NCBI GenBank assembly: GCA_036262035.1
Contig: DATAJS010000008.1
Coordinates: 1 to 64,000 of the forward strand
Reading direction: 5' to 3'
DNA from: Burkholderiales bacterium
GTDB lineage: Bacteria > Pseudomonadota > Gammaproteobacteria > Burkholderiales > SG8-41
DNA: 64,000 nucleotides
The notes beneath the pieces were generated by a model. That model worked only from the letters and a program-made list of their open reading frames with translations. It ran no database searches and was not told the DNA's origin. The position numbers were made by a program, and so were the translations under genes. This document shows, piece after piece, positions 33,332 to 44,936 of the stretch. The stretch's first letter is position 1. Each line of letters starts with the position of its first letter.

Positions 33332-34548
33332 GCGGTCGGCCCGGCGCGCGGATCGAGCTTGAGCACCGCCTGCGAGCTGCCGGCCATGGGCACGAACGCG
33401 GTGCGCTCCTCGGCCGACCGGCGCGGCGCGATGCGTGCGCGGTAGGCCGCGAACAGCGCGGTTGCGCACAGAACCAGCGCGCTGTAGGTCAGAAAGCTGC
33501 CGGGGCCGAGCACGCCCATGACCATCCCGGCGACGGTGGGACCGACCGCGGCGCCGAGGCCGTACATGAGAAGCAGTCCTCCCGTGGTCTCGAGCAGCCG
33601 GGACGGCTCGATGAGGTCGTTCACGTGCGCCACGGCGAGACCGTAGATCGTGAACACGAATCCGCCGTAGAAGAACCCGATCGCGATCAGCGCGATTTCC
33701 GAGCGGTTCGCGACCAGCAAGCCGGCAACGGCGAGCGCCGCCGCAGCCGCGCACACCCAGAACATCACGAGCCGGCGGTCGCGGCGGTCCGACAGGTGGC
33801 CGATCGGCCATTGCAGCGCCGCGCCGCCGATGATCGTGGCGCTCATGAAAGCCGCGATCCCGCCGTCCGACAGGCCCACCCGCTGCGCGAATACCGCGCC
33901 CATCCCGAAGAACGCACCGTTGAGCAGCCCCGACGCGGTCGCGCCGACGACGCCGAGCGGCGACGTCGCATACAGGCTCTTCAGCCCGACGTGCGGCGCC
34001 TCCACCGCTTCGGGCTCGCGCACCTGCGTGAGCGTCACCGGAACGAGCGCGAACGACAGCAGCACCGAAGCGAGCGCGAAAGGCACGAAGCCGACCTTGT
34101 CGCCGACGAGGATCAGGAACTGGCCGATCGCCATCGCGACCAGCGTCACCGCCATGTACGTCGCGAATATCCGCCCGCGCTGCTCGTTGGGCGCGAGCGC
34201 GTTCAGCCAGCTTTCGATGACGAGATACAGCCCCACGATGCAGACGCCGGTCACCAGCCGGAACAGCGCCCACGACCACGGGTCGACCGTGAGCGCGTGC
34301 AGTATCGGCATGGTCGAAGCGATCGACGCCATCGTCGCGAACGCGCGTATGTAGCCCACGCGCCGGATGAGCGCGGGACAGATGTAGGTGCCGAGCACGA
34401 AGCCCGCGAAATACGCGGACATGACGATACCGGTCACCCACACCGGAAACTCCGCCATCGCCGCGCGCAGGCCGAGCACGGGGAAGAGCAGACCGATGCC
34501 GACGAGCAGCAGGCCGATCCCCGAAAGCAGCGAGACGAGGCGCAGCAT
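33322..34548 (-). CDS. MFS transporter of the YcaD/sugar-MFS type
   Basis: 408 residues with about 12 hydrophobic helices. The A-motif region between helices 2 and 3 reads YFAGFVLGTYICPALIRRVGYIRAF, and WPIGHLSDRRDRR is the equivalent loop in the second half. LVIESWLNALAPNEQRGRIFA is typical of YcaD-like permeases. It begins 7 bp after the ehuA-like gene, so it is probably the last gene of the ectoine transcript and could export or import a compatible solute, though this is inference. Start was set at MLRLVSLL because the upstream frame overlaps the ATPase gene. Confidence 0.88.
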   Translation of the reverse strand: MLRLVSLLSGIGLLLVGIGLLFPVLGLRAAMAEFPVWVTGIVMSAYFAGFVLGTYICPALIRRVGYIRAFATMASIASTMPILHALTVDPWSWALFRLVTGVCIVGLYLVIESWLNALAPNEQRGRIFATYMAVTLVAMAIGQFLILVGDKVGFVPFALASVLLSFALVPVTLTQVREPEAVEAPHVGLKSLYATSPLGVVGATASGLLNGAFFGMGAVFAQRVGLSDGGIAAFMSATIIGGAALQWPIGHLSDRRDRRLVMFWVCAAAAALAVAGLLVANRSEIALIAIGFFYGGFVFTIYGLAVAHVNDLIEPSRLLETTGGLLLMYGLGAAVGPTVAGMVMGVLGPGSFLTYSALVLCATALFAAYRARIAPRRSAEERTAFVPMAGSSQAVLKLDPRAGPTAPR

Positions 34549-34555
34549 CGCGTCT

Positions 34556-35329
34556 TCAGCCGCCGCGCTCGACGGCCGATACCGCGTCGATGAAGCGCCG
34601 CACCCGCTCGTCGCGCGGCGCTCCGAACATCGCGGCGGGGGCGGCATCCTCGACGATGACGCCGCGGTCGAAGAACAGCACGCGGTCGGAGCTCGCTTCG
34701 GCGAACTTCATGTGGTGCGTGACGATGAGCAGGGTCATCGTTCCCGACTCGGCGAGCTCGCGCAGCAAGGCGAGTATCCCGCCGACGAGCTCCGGGTCGA
34801 GCGCCGAGGTGATCTCGTCGAAGAGCATCACCCGGGGCTCCATCGCCAGCGCGCGCGCGATCGCCACGCGCTGCCGCTGCCCGCCCGAAAGCTGCGCGGG
34901 ATAGCTTCCCGCTTTGCCGTCGAGGCCGACCCTCTCGAGATACCCGCGCGCCCGCGCTTCGGCCGCGTCCCGCGCGAGTCCGAGGACGCGCACCGGCGCT
35001 TCCATCACGTTGCCGAGCGCGGTCATGTGCGGGAAGAGGTTGTAGTGCTGGAAGACCATGCCGACGCGCTCGCGCGCGCGGCGCAGCCTCGCCGTCGCGC
35101 CACGACCGGTGGAGCCTGCCGCCCACGGCGCTTCGCCGTCGATCGTGATCGTCCCGGCGTCCGGCGCGTCGAGGGTCATCAGCAGCCGCAGCAGCGTCGA
35201 CTTCCCCGAGCCGCTGGGGCCGATGATGCTCACGGTCTGCCCGGGCGCGATGTCGAGATCGACGCCGCGCAACACCTCGGTCTCGCCGTAGCGCTTGGTG
35301 ACCCCGCGCACGCTCACGATCGGGCTCAT
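34556..35329 (-). CDS. ehuA: Polar amino acid-type ABC transporter ATPase, ectoine uptake EhuA-like
   Basis: 257 residues with a Walker A GPSGSGKS (37-44), Q-loop VFQHYNLFPHMTALGNVMEAPV, signature SGGQRQRVAIARALA, Walker B VMLFDEITSALDPE and H-loop LLIVTHHM. This is the HisP/GlnQ class. ATG overlaps the stop of the upstream permease (ATGA). The name follows position: it completes an EhuB-like receptor and two permeases placed behind ectABCD. Confidence 0.88.
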   Translation of the reverse strand: MSPIVSVRGVTKRYGETEVLRGVDLDIAPGQTVSIIGPSGSGKSTLLRLLMTLDAPDAGTITIDGEAPWAAGSTGRGATARLRRARERVGMVFQHYNLFPHMTALGNVMEAPVRVLGLARDAAEARARGYLERVGLDGKAGSYPAQLSGGQRQRVAIARALAMEPRVMLFDEITSALDPELVGGILALLRELAESGTMTLLIVTHHMKFAEASSDRVLFFDRGVIVEDAAPAAMFGAPRDERVRRFIDAVSAVERGG

Positions 35330-35988
35330 GCGTGCAGCGCCCTCGCGAGCCGCGCCTCGAGCACTCGTATGGCCGCCGCCGAGACCAGGCTCAACGCGAG
35401 GAAGACGACGCCGACCAGCGTCATCGGCTCGATGTAACGGAACGTTTCGGAACCCGCCATCTTCGCCGTCTGAAGAAGCTCCACCACCGTGATCGCCGAA
35501 AGCAGCGGCGTGTCCTTGAACATCGCCACCATGTAGTTCCCGAGCGCCGGCGCCACGCGCGCGATCGCCTGCGGCAGAACGATGCGCCGCCACGTCTGCA
35601 CGCGGGAGAAGTTGAGCGCCGCCGCCGCTTCCCACTGGCCGCGCGGCACGCCTTCGATGCCCGCCCGATACACCTCCGCACAATAGGTCGCGTAATGCAG
35701 GCCGAGTCCGATCGCGCCGGTCGCGAACGGCGATAACGCGATCCCGACCTCCGGCAGCACGAAAAAAAGAACGTAGAGCTGCACGAGCAGCGGCGTCCCG
35801 CGCACGAACTCGACGAAGACCGCCGCCGGCCGCCGCACGAGGCCGTTCCCGGAACGCCGCGCGACGGCCAGCGCGAGTCCGAGTACGAGCGCAATCGCCA
35901 TGCCGGCGAGCGTCGCCTGCACCGTGACCCACAGCGCGGGCGCGAGCACCGGCACGAGAGCGGCCGCGTAGCTCCAGTCGAAGCTCAT
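35326..35988 (-). CDS. ehuD: Polar amino acid-type ABC permease, EhuD-like
   Basis: 220 residues, HisM/GlnP family. Five or six hydrophobic helices, EFVRGTPLLVQLYVLFFVLP near the start and the EAA loop EAAAALNFSRVQTWRRIVLPQA. It is joined by ATGA overlaps to the other permease and to the ATPase. The assignment of D versus C among the two permeases is by gene order only. Confidence 0.82.
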   Translation of the reverse strand: MSFDWSYAAALVPVLAPALWVTVQATLAGMAIALVLGLALAVARRSGNGLVRRPAAVFVEFVRGTPLLVQLYVLFFVLPEVGIALSPFATGAIGLGLHYATYCAEVYRAGIEGVPRGQWEAAAALNFSRVQTWRRIVLPQAIARVAPALGNYMVAMFKDTPLLSAITVVELLQTAKMAGSETFRYIEPMTLVGVVFLALSLVSAAAIRVLEARLARALHA

Positions 35989-36620
35989 GCCGGCACGCCC
36001 GCGCGGCGCTCGAGCCGCCGGAACGCACGCGCGATCAGCGTCGCAGCGGCGAAATAGAGCACGAGCACGACGGCGAAGATGAAGCCCGTCTGCAGCGTGG
36101 CGGCGCGCAGCAGCTGCGCGGCGAACGTGAGCTCGTGCACCGCGATCATCGACACGAGCGCGGTGTTCTTCAGCAGCTCGATCGCGAGGTTGCCCGCGGG
36201 CGGGATCATCGCCGGCAGCGCCTGCGGCAGCACGACGCGCGCGAGCGTCTGCGCACGCGACAGGTTGAGCGCCGCCGCCGCATCGCGCTGTCCCGCCGGC
36301 ACGGCGTTGATCGCGCCGCGCACGACTTCGGCGCCGTACGCGCCGGCGTTCAGCCCCAGCACGGCCACGCCGGCGGCGAATGCATCGAGCTCGATGCCGG
36401 CGAAAGGCAGCACGAAATAGACCCAGAAAAGCTGCACCAGCGCCGAAGTGCCGCGGAAGACTTCCACGTAAAGCGCCGCGGCCCCGCGCACGGGACGCGC
36501 CGCAGCACCTCGGGCCAAACCCGCCGCGAGCGCCGCGACCACCGCAACCGCGGCGGCACACACGGTGAGCGCGACCGTCAAACCGAGCCCGCGGGCGAGC
36601 TCGATCGCGAGACCGCTCAT
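35985..36620 (-). CDS. ehuC: Polar amino acid-type ABC permease, EhuC-like
   Basis: 211 residues with the same HisM/GlnP layout: VEVFRGTSALVQLFWVYFVLPF and the EAA loop DAAAALNLSRAQTLARVVLPQALPAMIPP. It would pair with the second permease as a heterodimeric channel. Start ATG overlaps the stop of the receptor gene (ATGA). Confidence 0.82.
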   Translation of the reverse strand: MSGLAIELARGLGLTVALTVCAAAVAVVAALAAGLARGAAARPVRGAAALYVEVFRGTSALVQLFWVYFVLPFAGIELDAFAAGVAVLGLNAGAYGAEVVRGAINAVPAGQRDAAAALNLSRAQTLARVVLPQALPAMIPPAGNLAIELLKNTALVSMIAVHELTFAAQLLRAATLQTGFIFAVVLVLYFAAATLIARAFRRLERRAGVPA

Positions 36621-37513
36621 GGCGTCGCGGGCTCGTCCGAGCCGCGGCAGAGCTCTTCCGCCGTCACCGTGCCCGGCAGCTCCTGCTCGGTGAAACCCAG
36701 CGGCCGCACGAGCTGCGCGTGGCGCGGCGTGCCGATCAGCTTCGCAAGCCCCGCGTTGAAAGCCTCGACGAGACGCCGGTCGCTCTTCCTGAACCCGAAC
36801 GCGCCGTACCCGCGCACGGCGCCGCTTTTCGCGACCGGGTCGTGGAACGGCTGCGCGCGCTCGGCCGCACGGCTGTCCGCGCGGTGCAGGAGATCGTTGA
36901 CCGTGAGCGCGGTCGCCGCATATGCGTCGACGCGGCCCGCGATCACGCCTTCCAGGGCGCTCGGCGGATCCGGGAAGACGAGCACGCGCTCGCGCGGCAC
37001 GCCGCTGTCGAGGGCGTACCGGAGCTGGACCGCGCCCGCGACGACGCCGAGCGTCGCCGACGTGGTGCGCGCCGCATCGGCGTAGCCGTGCAGCCCGTGC
37101 GGGTTTCCCGCGCGCACGATGAACGCTTCGCCCACCGAATAGGTGGGATTGGAGAACGCGATCTCGCGGCAGCGCGCCGGCAGCACGTACATGCCCGCGG
37201 CGATCATGTCGAAGCGCCCCGCTTTCAGCCCGGGTATCAGCGAGCCGAACTCGGTGAGCACGCCTTCGATCTCGACGATGCCCATGTCGCCGAGCACCGC
37301 GCGCGCGATCGCCGGCGCCTCACCGGTCAGCTCGCCGGTCCTGGGATCGAGCCACGCATACGGCGCTTCGTTCGCATAACCGACGCGTATCCTTCCGGCC
37401 GCGCGCGCCCGCTCGAGCGTTTGCCCGTCGGTTGCGGCCGGCTGTTCGGAGCAACCGCCGGCGAGGGCCGCCAGCAGAAACGCGAGCGCCGGCAGTGCGG
37501 TACGCCGCCGCAC
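36617..37513 (-). CDS. ehuB: Ectoine/hydroxyectoine ABC transporter receptor, EhuB-like
   Basis: 298 residues from a GTG that overlaps the ectD stop codon by one base (TAGTG). An N-terminal hydrophobic segment ends in LAALAGGCSEQ, a lipobox-like site, so it may be lipid-anchored. The mature part begins RIRVGYANEAPYAWLDPRTG, with TGEAPAIARAVLGDMGI and EFGSLIPGLKAGRFDMIAAGMY, closely following the EhuB pattern. It would scavenge ectoine or hydroxyectoine from outside, including that leaking from the cell's own production. Confidence 0.88.
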   Translation of the reverse strand: MRRRTALPALAFLLAALAGGCSEQPAATDGQTLERARAAGRIRVGYANEAPYAWLDPRTGELTGEAPAIARAVLGDMGIVEIEGVLTEFGSLIPGLKAGRFDMIAAGMYVLPARCREIAFSNPTYSVGEAFIVRAGNPHGLHGYADAARTTSATLGVVAGAVQLRYALDSGVPRERVLVFPDPPSALEGVIAGRVDAYAATALTVNDLLHRADSRAAERAQPFHDPVAKSGAVRGYGAFGFRKSDRRLVEAFNAGLAKLIGTPRHAQLVRPLGFTEQELPGTVTAEELCRGSDEPATP

Positions 37514-38436
37514 TACCGCCAGGCTGCGTAGTCGGTCTCGGCCGGCTCGACCGGCGGCGTGTGCTCGCGCGCGGCGATGAACTCCGGACGCGGCTTCAGG
37601 CCGTAACGCGGCGCACCGAGCTTGTTCTCGACGCTGTTGTAGACCATGAACAGGTTCGCGCGCGGATACGGCGAGATGTTGCTGTTCGAGCCGTGCATCG
37701 TATTGCAGTCGAAGAAGATCACCGATCCGGCCGCGCCTTTCATCGAGCGTATGCCGCCGCGCTCGATGAGGAAACCGAGGCTCATCGGATCGGGCACGCC
37801 GCACTCCTGCTTCTTGAGCGAGGCCCTGTAATGGTCCTCGGGCGTCTCGCCCACGCACGAGATGTAGCTCGTGTGCGAGCCCGGGACGAGCAGCAGCGGA
37901 CCGTTGAGCTCGTTGTTGTCGGTGAGCAGGATCGTGCACGAGAGTGCGCGCATGCGCGGCATCCCGTCCTCGACGTGCCACGTCTCGAAATCCGAATGCC
38001 AGTAGAAGTCCTTGCCGAAAAAGCCGGGCTTCAGATTGAGCCGGGACTGGTGGACGTACACCGCGCTGCCGAGGATCTGCCGCGCGATCGCCGCGAGCCG
38101 CGCATCGCGCGCCACGCGGTCGAACAGCGGATCGAGCCGGTGCGCCGCGAAGATCGAGCGCACTTGGTCGCTGTCCGGCTCGCGGATCGCTTCTTCGCGC
38201 CCGCCGATGGCCGGGTCGGCCGCGAGGCGCCTGGCTTCGCGCAGGAACACCGCGACCTCGTCGGGCCTGAAGAACTCCTTCAGGAAGACGAAGCCGTTCT
38301 TCAGGTAAGCCTTGAGCTGATGCTCGGTCAGCCCGGGCTCGTCGGCGCGGCCGTAAACGACCGGATCCTGACGCCGCAGGATCGCCGATTCGTTGTCGCT
38401 GCGCGACTGATAAGCGTCCGAGATCGGTAACACCAT
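37513..38436 (-). CDS. ectD: Ectoine 5-hydroxylase
   Basis: 307 residues, Fe(II)/2-oxoglutarate dioxygenase that converts ectoine to 5-hydroxyectoine. Iron ligands His147, Asp149 (FYWHSDFETWHVEDGMP) and His248 (CNTMHGSNSNISPYPR) are all present, and VHQSRLNLKPGFFGKDFYW is the EctD signature. The start at MVLPISDAYQ follows a GGAAAGG-type site. It lies 29 bp after ectC, the widest gap in the operon. Confidence 0.97.
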   Translation of the reverse strand: MVLPISDAYQSRSDNESAILRRQDPVVYGRADEPGLTEHQLKAYLKNGFVFLKEFFRPDEVAVFLREARRLAADPAIGGREEAIREPDSDQVRSIFAAHRLDPLFDRVARDARLAAIARQILGSAVYVHQSRLNLKPGFFGKDFYWHSDFETWHVEDGMPRMRALSCTILLTDNNELNGPLLLVPGSHTSYISCVGETPEDHYRASLKKQECGVPDPMSLGFLIERGGIRSMKGAAGSVIFFDCNTMHGSNSNISPYPRANLFMVYNSVENKLGAPRYGLKPRPEFIAAREHTPPVEPAETDYAAWR

Positions 38437-38465
38437 GTTTCTTTCTCCTTTCCTGTCGCGCCGCG

Positions 38466-40734
<2,269 letters not shown>

Positions 40735-40781
40735 TCCAGACAAAATTAGCCCCCGGTCATGCGCCGAGGTTCGGATTGGTT

Positions 40782-40799
40782 CGTCCCGTGCGTGGGACG
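40782..40799. promoter_or_regulatory. Inverted repeat upstream of ectA, operator candidate
   Basis: CGTCCC-GTGCGT-GGGACG has perfect 6-bp arms, 48 bp before the ectA start codon. The position suits a repressor or activator site for the osmotically controlled ect operon, but no EctR-type regulator gene is seen nearby and the site does not match an operator I know. Confidence 0.35.
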
Positions 40800-40885
40800 G
40801 CGTTTACATCAACGGCCGATGCTGTCGTTCGGCCGCGCGGACGATGCGAAAGGCGTGTGAGCTTCCGGCCTGCATCGTTTTCAGA

Positions 40886-40912
40886 CGCGGCGCGTCGGGA
40901 TGACGCGCCGCG
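40886..40912. terminator. Strong 11-bp GC hairpin in the ectA/response-regulator gap
   Basis: CGCGGCGCGTC-GGGAT-GACGCGCCGCG is a perfect stem with a 5-nt loop. On the plus strand it is followed by CGTTCTTGTGTG, only moderately T-rich. It lies between two minus-strand genes, where it could end leftward readthrough from the response regulator into ectA, or a plus-strand small RNA. Confidence 0.45.
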
Positions 40913-41206
40913 CGTTCTTGTGTGTCGCGAATCTTAACTGCCAGTGACGCTCGGCGAAAGCGCGAATGTCGGGACTTTGCACCACGCTTTTGCGCGTACC
41001 GAGCCATGTCTGGCCACAGCGGTACCGCGAAGTTCCCCGTACCCGAACACGATGCTGCGCGCATCGAGCGTCACGTCCTCAATGCTAGAGACAGGGAATC
41101 ACCGCAATTCCTGACAAGAATGTTCGCTGCGCTCAGCGCGCACGCCCATATTCGCACTTCAGTTGCGAGGCGGCCACGCGTCCGCATCACGCGCGTGAAG
41201 CGCCGG

Positions 41207-41824
41207 CTATTTACCGGACAAGGCAAACCGCACGAGCTCGGCGACGTTGCGCACACCGAGCTTCTCCATGATGCGGCTCTTGTGGACCTCGACCGTGCGG
41301 GTGCTGATTCCGAGCGCGGCGGCGATCTCCTTCGCGTGCAGACCGCGCGTGACGTGCTCCAGCACCTCGCGCTCGCGTTCGGTAAGGCGTTGCAGCCTTG
41401 CAAGGTCGGCATTCGCCCTGTCGTCTTCCCTGAGCCGCTGCTGCTCGACGGCGAATGCGCTTTCGACCGCATGGCCCAGTTGCTCGTCGTCGAACGGTTT
41501 CTCGAGAAAGTCGATCGCGTGAGCACGGAAAGCCGCGCGCGCAGCGGGAACATCGCCGTGGGCGGTGATGATCACGAAGGGAATACGGCTGCCCTGCTCG
41601 CGCACCCACGACTGCAGATCGAGGCCGCTCATGCCCGGCAGCCGAAGATCCGCGAGCACGCAGCCCCGCCATTGCGGCTGCCATTCCGAGATAAACGCCT
41701 CGGCGCTCGGGAAGAGCCGCGACACGTGCCCGGCGAGACCGAGCATCAGGGCGAGCGAATCGCGTATCGCGGCGTCATCGTCGACGACGAAGATCGTCAG
41801 CTCGTGTGCCGCAGGCTCAGCCAT
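41207..41824 (-). CDS. FixJ/NarL-type response regulator
   Basis: 205 residues. Receiver domain with DDDAAIRDSL, phospho-acceptor Asp59 in LADLRLPGMSG, and the conserved lysine in DFLEKPFDD. The LuxR-type HTH at residues about 140-200 (LTEREREVLEHVTRGLHAKEIAAALGISTRTVEVH) binds DNA. Its start overlaps the histidine kinase stop by 8 bases, so the pair is co-translated. Targets unknown; the divergent antiporter and the downstream ect operon are candidates by position. Confidence 0.93.
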   Translation of the reverse strand: MAEPAAHELTIFVVDDDAAIRDSLALMLGLAGHVSRLFPSAEAFISEWQPQWRGCVLADLRLPGMSGLDLQSWVREQGSRIPFVIITAHGDVPAARAAFRAHAIDFLEKPFDDEQLGHAVESAFAVEQQRLREDDRANADLARLQRLTEREREVLEHVTRGLHAKEIAAALGISTRTVEVHKSRIMEKLGVRNVAELVRFALSGK

Positions 41825-43379
41825 GATCGGTCGTGACCGGGAGCGTGAGCAGAAACTCGCCGTGCTGCGCGATGCGGGCCGTCAGGCTGCCCCCGTGCGC
41901 CTCCGCGATGGCACGGCTCACCGCAAGCCCCAACCCGAGCCCGGTGGGCTTGCCCGATACGAAAGGCTCGAACACGCGATCCCGATCACCGGGCTTCACG
42001 CCGGGGCCGTTGTCGCAGACCGACAGCGCGACGAAGTCGGCTCGCGGTCTGGCGGCATGCAGCGAGATCGATCGGGCTTCGGCGGGGAGCGTTTTCACGG
42101 CGTCCACGGCATTGGCGACCAGATTGCGAAAGACGAGGTCGATCTGGACGCGGTCGATCAGCACCAGCGTCGCCGGCTCTGCGACATCGACCGATACCCG
42201 CACGCGGCTGTCCATCGCTTCGGCCGCGGCGGCCGCGCCCGCCAGCAGCTCTTCCAGCCGCACCGACTCGAGCCGCGTCGTCCCTGCCTTGAAGAAGTCG
42301 CGGAGGCGCCGCACGACCTCCGCGGCCCGGTTGCACTCGCGCAGCATCTTTTCGACGACATCTCGCAGCTCCGCGGTCCTGCCCGCGTCCGCGAGCTTCA
42401 ACGCCGACCGGCCGTAGTTGGTGACGGCCGTGAGCGGCTGGTTGACCTCGTGAGTGATGGCGCCGGCCATCTCGCCGGCGGCCGCCAGACGCAACGATTG
42501 CCGCAGCCCCGCGTTCGCGCGCTCGCGTTCGTCGACCATCACGCCCAGATAGAGGCCGGTCATCGTGAGCGAAGCGACGAGCACCTGCAGGTCGAGCATC
42601 GGCAGCGTATCGTTGGGATGATGGTGGATCGCCAGCACCACGCCGGCCTGTATCAGCGCGACTGCGACGATCGCCCCTGCCATACCGCTCCGTACGGCTA
42701 TCCAGATGAGCGGCAGGAACAGCAGGTAGAAATGATGCGCGGGATCGCCCCGCAAAACCTCGAATATGAGCCACAACGACAATCCCAATACGGCAATCTG
42801 CAGATAGGTTTCCGGACGACGTCCGATCTCGACCAGACGTGCGCGCCGTTCGGCATCCGCGACGACGAGCAGCAGCGGCGCGGTGACGATGATGCCGACC
42901 GCGTCGCCCACCCAGAAGCGCAGCCAACCGGCCGCCAGAGCGTCCTCGTTCAGTGACCCGCTCGCGAAGAGCACGCCCACGAATGCCGCCGAGATCGCCG
43001 CGCTCATCGGAACGACGACGACCACGAACAGCGTGAGGTGCCTCACTCGATCGAGGCGGGGTTCGGGCCGCAGCAGCCGGCGCAGCATCCACGCCGCGCC
43101 GGTGTAGCCGAGCGTCAGGACCAGAGCGGTCAGGGTGATCAGCGCATAGCCGCCCGGTGCGCCGCGAACGATGAGGTCGGCGAGCAGCACGGTGGCGAAC
43201 ACGCTCGGCGCATGGATCAGCCCGCCGAGCAGCATCCACGCGATCGCCAGCGCCGGCTGCGGATTCCACGGCGTGATGTTGAACGGCCCGAGCGGGTCTA
43301 TGTAGCTCACCCAGTCGAGCAGCAGATAGCACGGCGCGAACACCGCCGCGTCGCGCGCGTAACGGAGCGGCGCCCTCAC
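41817..43379 (-). CDS. MASE1-domain sensor histidine kinase
   Basis: About 520 residues. An N-terminal MASE1-like membrane sensor with around eight hydrophobic helices (WVSYIDPLGPFNITPWNPQPA is the domain opening) is followed by HisKA with phospho-acceptor His in GAITHEVNQPLTAVTNYG, and HATPase_c with VFRNLVANAVDAVK, SVCDNGPGV and GLGLGLAVSRAIAEAHGG. The start is uncertain: GTG at 43379 gives VRAPLRYARD, while the open frame runs 40 codons further and would overlap the divergent antiporter start. Stimulus unknown. Confidence 0.88.
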   Translation of the reverse strand: MRAPLRYARDAAVFAPCYLLLDWVSYIDPLGPFNITPWNPQPALAIAWMLLGGLIHAPSVFATVLLADLIVRGAPGGYALITLTALVLTLGYTGAAWMLRRLLRPEPRLDRVRHLTLFVVVVVPMSAAISAAFVGVLFASGSLNEDALAAGWLRFWVGDAVGIIVTAPLLLVVADAERRARLVEIGRRPETYLQIAVLGLSLWLIFEVLRGDPAHHFYLLFLPLIWIAVRSGMAGAIVAVALIQAGVVLAIHHHPNDTLPMLDLQVLVASLTMTGLYLGVMVDERERANAGLRQSLRLAAAGEMAGAITHEVNQPLTAVTNYGRSALKLADAGRTAELRDVVEKMLRECNRAAEVVRRLRDFFKAGTTRLESVRLEELLAGAAAAAEAMDSRVRVSVDVAEPATLVLIDRVQIDLVFRNLVANAVDAVKTLPAEARSISLHAARPRADFVALSVCDNGPGVKPGDRDRVFEPFVSGKPTGLGLGLAVSRAIAEAHGGSLTARIAQHGEFLLTLPVTTDHG

Positions 43380-43477
43380 GGACGCATCATGGCGCAGCGT
43401 TCGCGCCTTCGACAAGTACGTAGTTTCACGTACGGATTTCTCACAATTGCGTGCTGTAGCCCCCCCGATATCGTCGC

Positions 43478-44899
43478 ATGATGTCGACGAATATCGCACT
43501 TCTTCAGGTGGTCGGCGCGGCGCTCTTCGCGCTGGCGGTCCTCCATACCTTCTCCACCCGCTACTTCCAGCGTCTCGCCCACACGCGAGCCGCGCACGCG
43601 GGCGCGTGGCATCTCCTCGGGGAAGTCGAGACCGCGTTCGGGTTCTGGGCCTTCGTGCTCGTGCTCTTCATCGTGCTGTCGCACGGCTGGAGCGCCTCCG
43701 CTCAATACCTGGATGGGCTCACGTTCACGGAGCCGATGTTCGTGTTCGTCATCATGGTGATTGCGGCAAGCCGCCCCATCATGCAGCTTGCAGCGGACCT
43801 CGTGGAAGGCGCTTCGAAGGTGCTGCCGATGCAGCGCGGCACCGGCGTGTATTTTCTCAGCCTGTCCTTCGTCCCGCTCCTGGGGTCGCTCATCACCGAG
43901 CCTGCCGCGATGACGCTGGCGGCGCTCATGCTGCGGGATCGGGTGTTCACCTCCGGAATCTCGAACCGGCTCAAGTACGCGACCGTCGGCGTCCTCTTCG
44001 TCAACGTCTCCGTCGGCGGAACGCTCACCCATTTCGCGGCGCCGCCGGTGCTGATGGTCGCGGCCAAATGGGGCTGGACGACCGAGTTCATGCTCTCGAC
44101 GTTCGGCGCCAAGGCCGCCCTCGCGGTGCTGATCAACTCGGCAGCCGTCACTTTCCTGTTCCGGCGCGAGCTGGCCCGGCGCGCGCGCATGCGCGGCGAC
44201 ACCTTCCACTTACGCGCGCCGCTGGCGTTCGTCGGCGTGAATGTGGCGATCCTCGCGGCCGTCGTGGCGACCAACCATCACCCCGAAGCGTTCATGGGAC
44301 TCTTTCTGCTCTTCCTCGGCCTCGCGGAGGCATACCGGCGCCATCACGACCGGCTGATGCTGCGGGAGGGCCTGATGGTCGCGTTCTTTCTCGCCGGTCT
44401 CGTGGTGCTCGGCGGGCAGCAGCAGTGGTGGCTGCAGGAGGTGCTCGCCCGGCTGGACGAGACGACGCTCTTCTACGGCGCCGCTTCCCTGACCGCGATC
44501 ACCGACAATGCCGCCCTGACCTATCTCGGTTCGCTGGTGGAAGGCATCACGGACGAGTACAAATATTCGCTCGTCGCCGGCGCGGTGGCCGGCGGCGGGC
44601 TGACGGTCATCGCCAACGCTCCGAATCCTGCCGGGTTCGCGATTCTCAAGGACCATTTCGAGGATCAGGCCATCAGCGCGCTCGGATTGCTCGCAGCCGC
44701 GCTGCCGCCGACGCTGGTCGTGATCGCCTGCTTTCGCGGAATTCGCGGCCAGATCGCGGAAGCGTTCGACTGGGGCATCTGGGCAGCCTGGTTCGCCGAG
44801 CTCGACCGGTCGTTCCTGTTCCTCCTGATCCTGCCTTTCGTCGTCGGGGCCGTCGGCTTGTGGGCGGAGTTTCGGCACCGGCGCGGCGAAGAACGATAA
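43478..44899 (+). CDS. Putative Na+/H+ antiporter (Na_H_antiport_3 family)
   Basis: 473 residues with about 11-12 hydrophobic helices. Characteristic blocks are PLLGSLITEPAAMTLAALML, SVGGTLTHFAAPPVLMVAAKWGW, TAITDNAALTYLGSLVEG and TVIANAPNPAGFAILKDHF. It belongs to the ion-transporter superfamily and would exchange Na+ for H+, fitting the salt-stress theme around it. Divergent from the MASE1 kinase gene and convergent with the mechanosensitive channel gene. Two adjacent ATG codons (43478, 43481) are possible starts. Confidence 0.88.
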   Translation: MMSTNIALLQVVGAALFALAVLHTFSTRYFQRLAHTRAAHAGAWHLLGEVETAFGFWAFVLVLFIVLSHGWSASAQYLDGLTFTEPMFVFVIMVIAASRPIMQLAADLVEGASKVLPMQRGTGVYFLSLSFVPLLGSLITEPAAMTLAALMLRDRVFTSGISNRLKYATVGVLFVNVSVGGTLTHFAAPPVLMVAAKWGWTTEFMLSTFGAKAALAVLINSAAVTFLFRRELARRARMRGDTFHLRAPLAFVGVNVAILAAVVATNHHPEAFMGLFLLFLGLAEAYRRHHDRLMLREGLMVAFFLAGLVVLGGQQQWWLQEVLARLDETTLFYGAASLTAITDNAALTYLGSLVEGITDEYKYSLVAGAVAGGGLTVIANAPNPAGFAILKDHFEDQAISALGLLAAALPPTLVVIACFRGIRGQIAEAFDWGIWAAWFAELDRSFLFLLILPFVVGAVGLWAEFRHRRGEER

Positions 44900-44936
44900 A
44901 CGGGACGCCGGGCTGCAATCCGGCATCGTCCCGGTT

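Larger units (their letters stand above)
40735..41206. other. Regulatory and gene-free region upstream of ectA
   Basis: No convincing gene is seen. The region holds the ectA leader, a CGTCCC-GTGCGT-GGGACG repeat and a long GC hairpin. One minus-strand frame (40804-41064) has some protein-like wording (RFRRASLAVKIRDTQ...SHAFRIVRAAERQHRPLM) but no ribosome-binding site or domain that I recognise. The ectA promoter most likely lies within about 100 bp of its start. Confidence 0.5.

Noticed and set aside
40804-41064. Minus-strand 86-codon frame with protein-like wording
   Set aside because: No ribosome-binding site or recognised family, and an 11-bp hairpin lies inside it; kept only as a note in the gene-free region.
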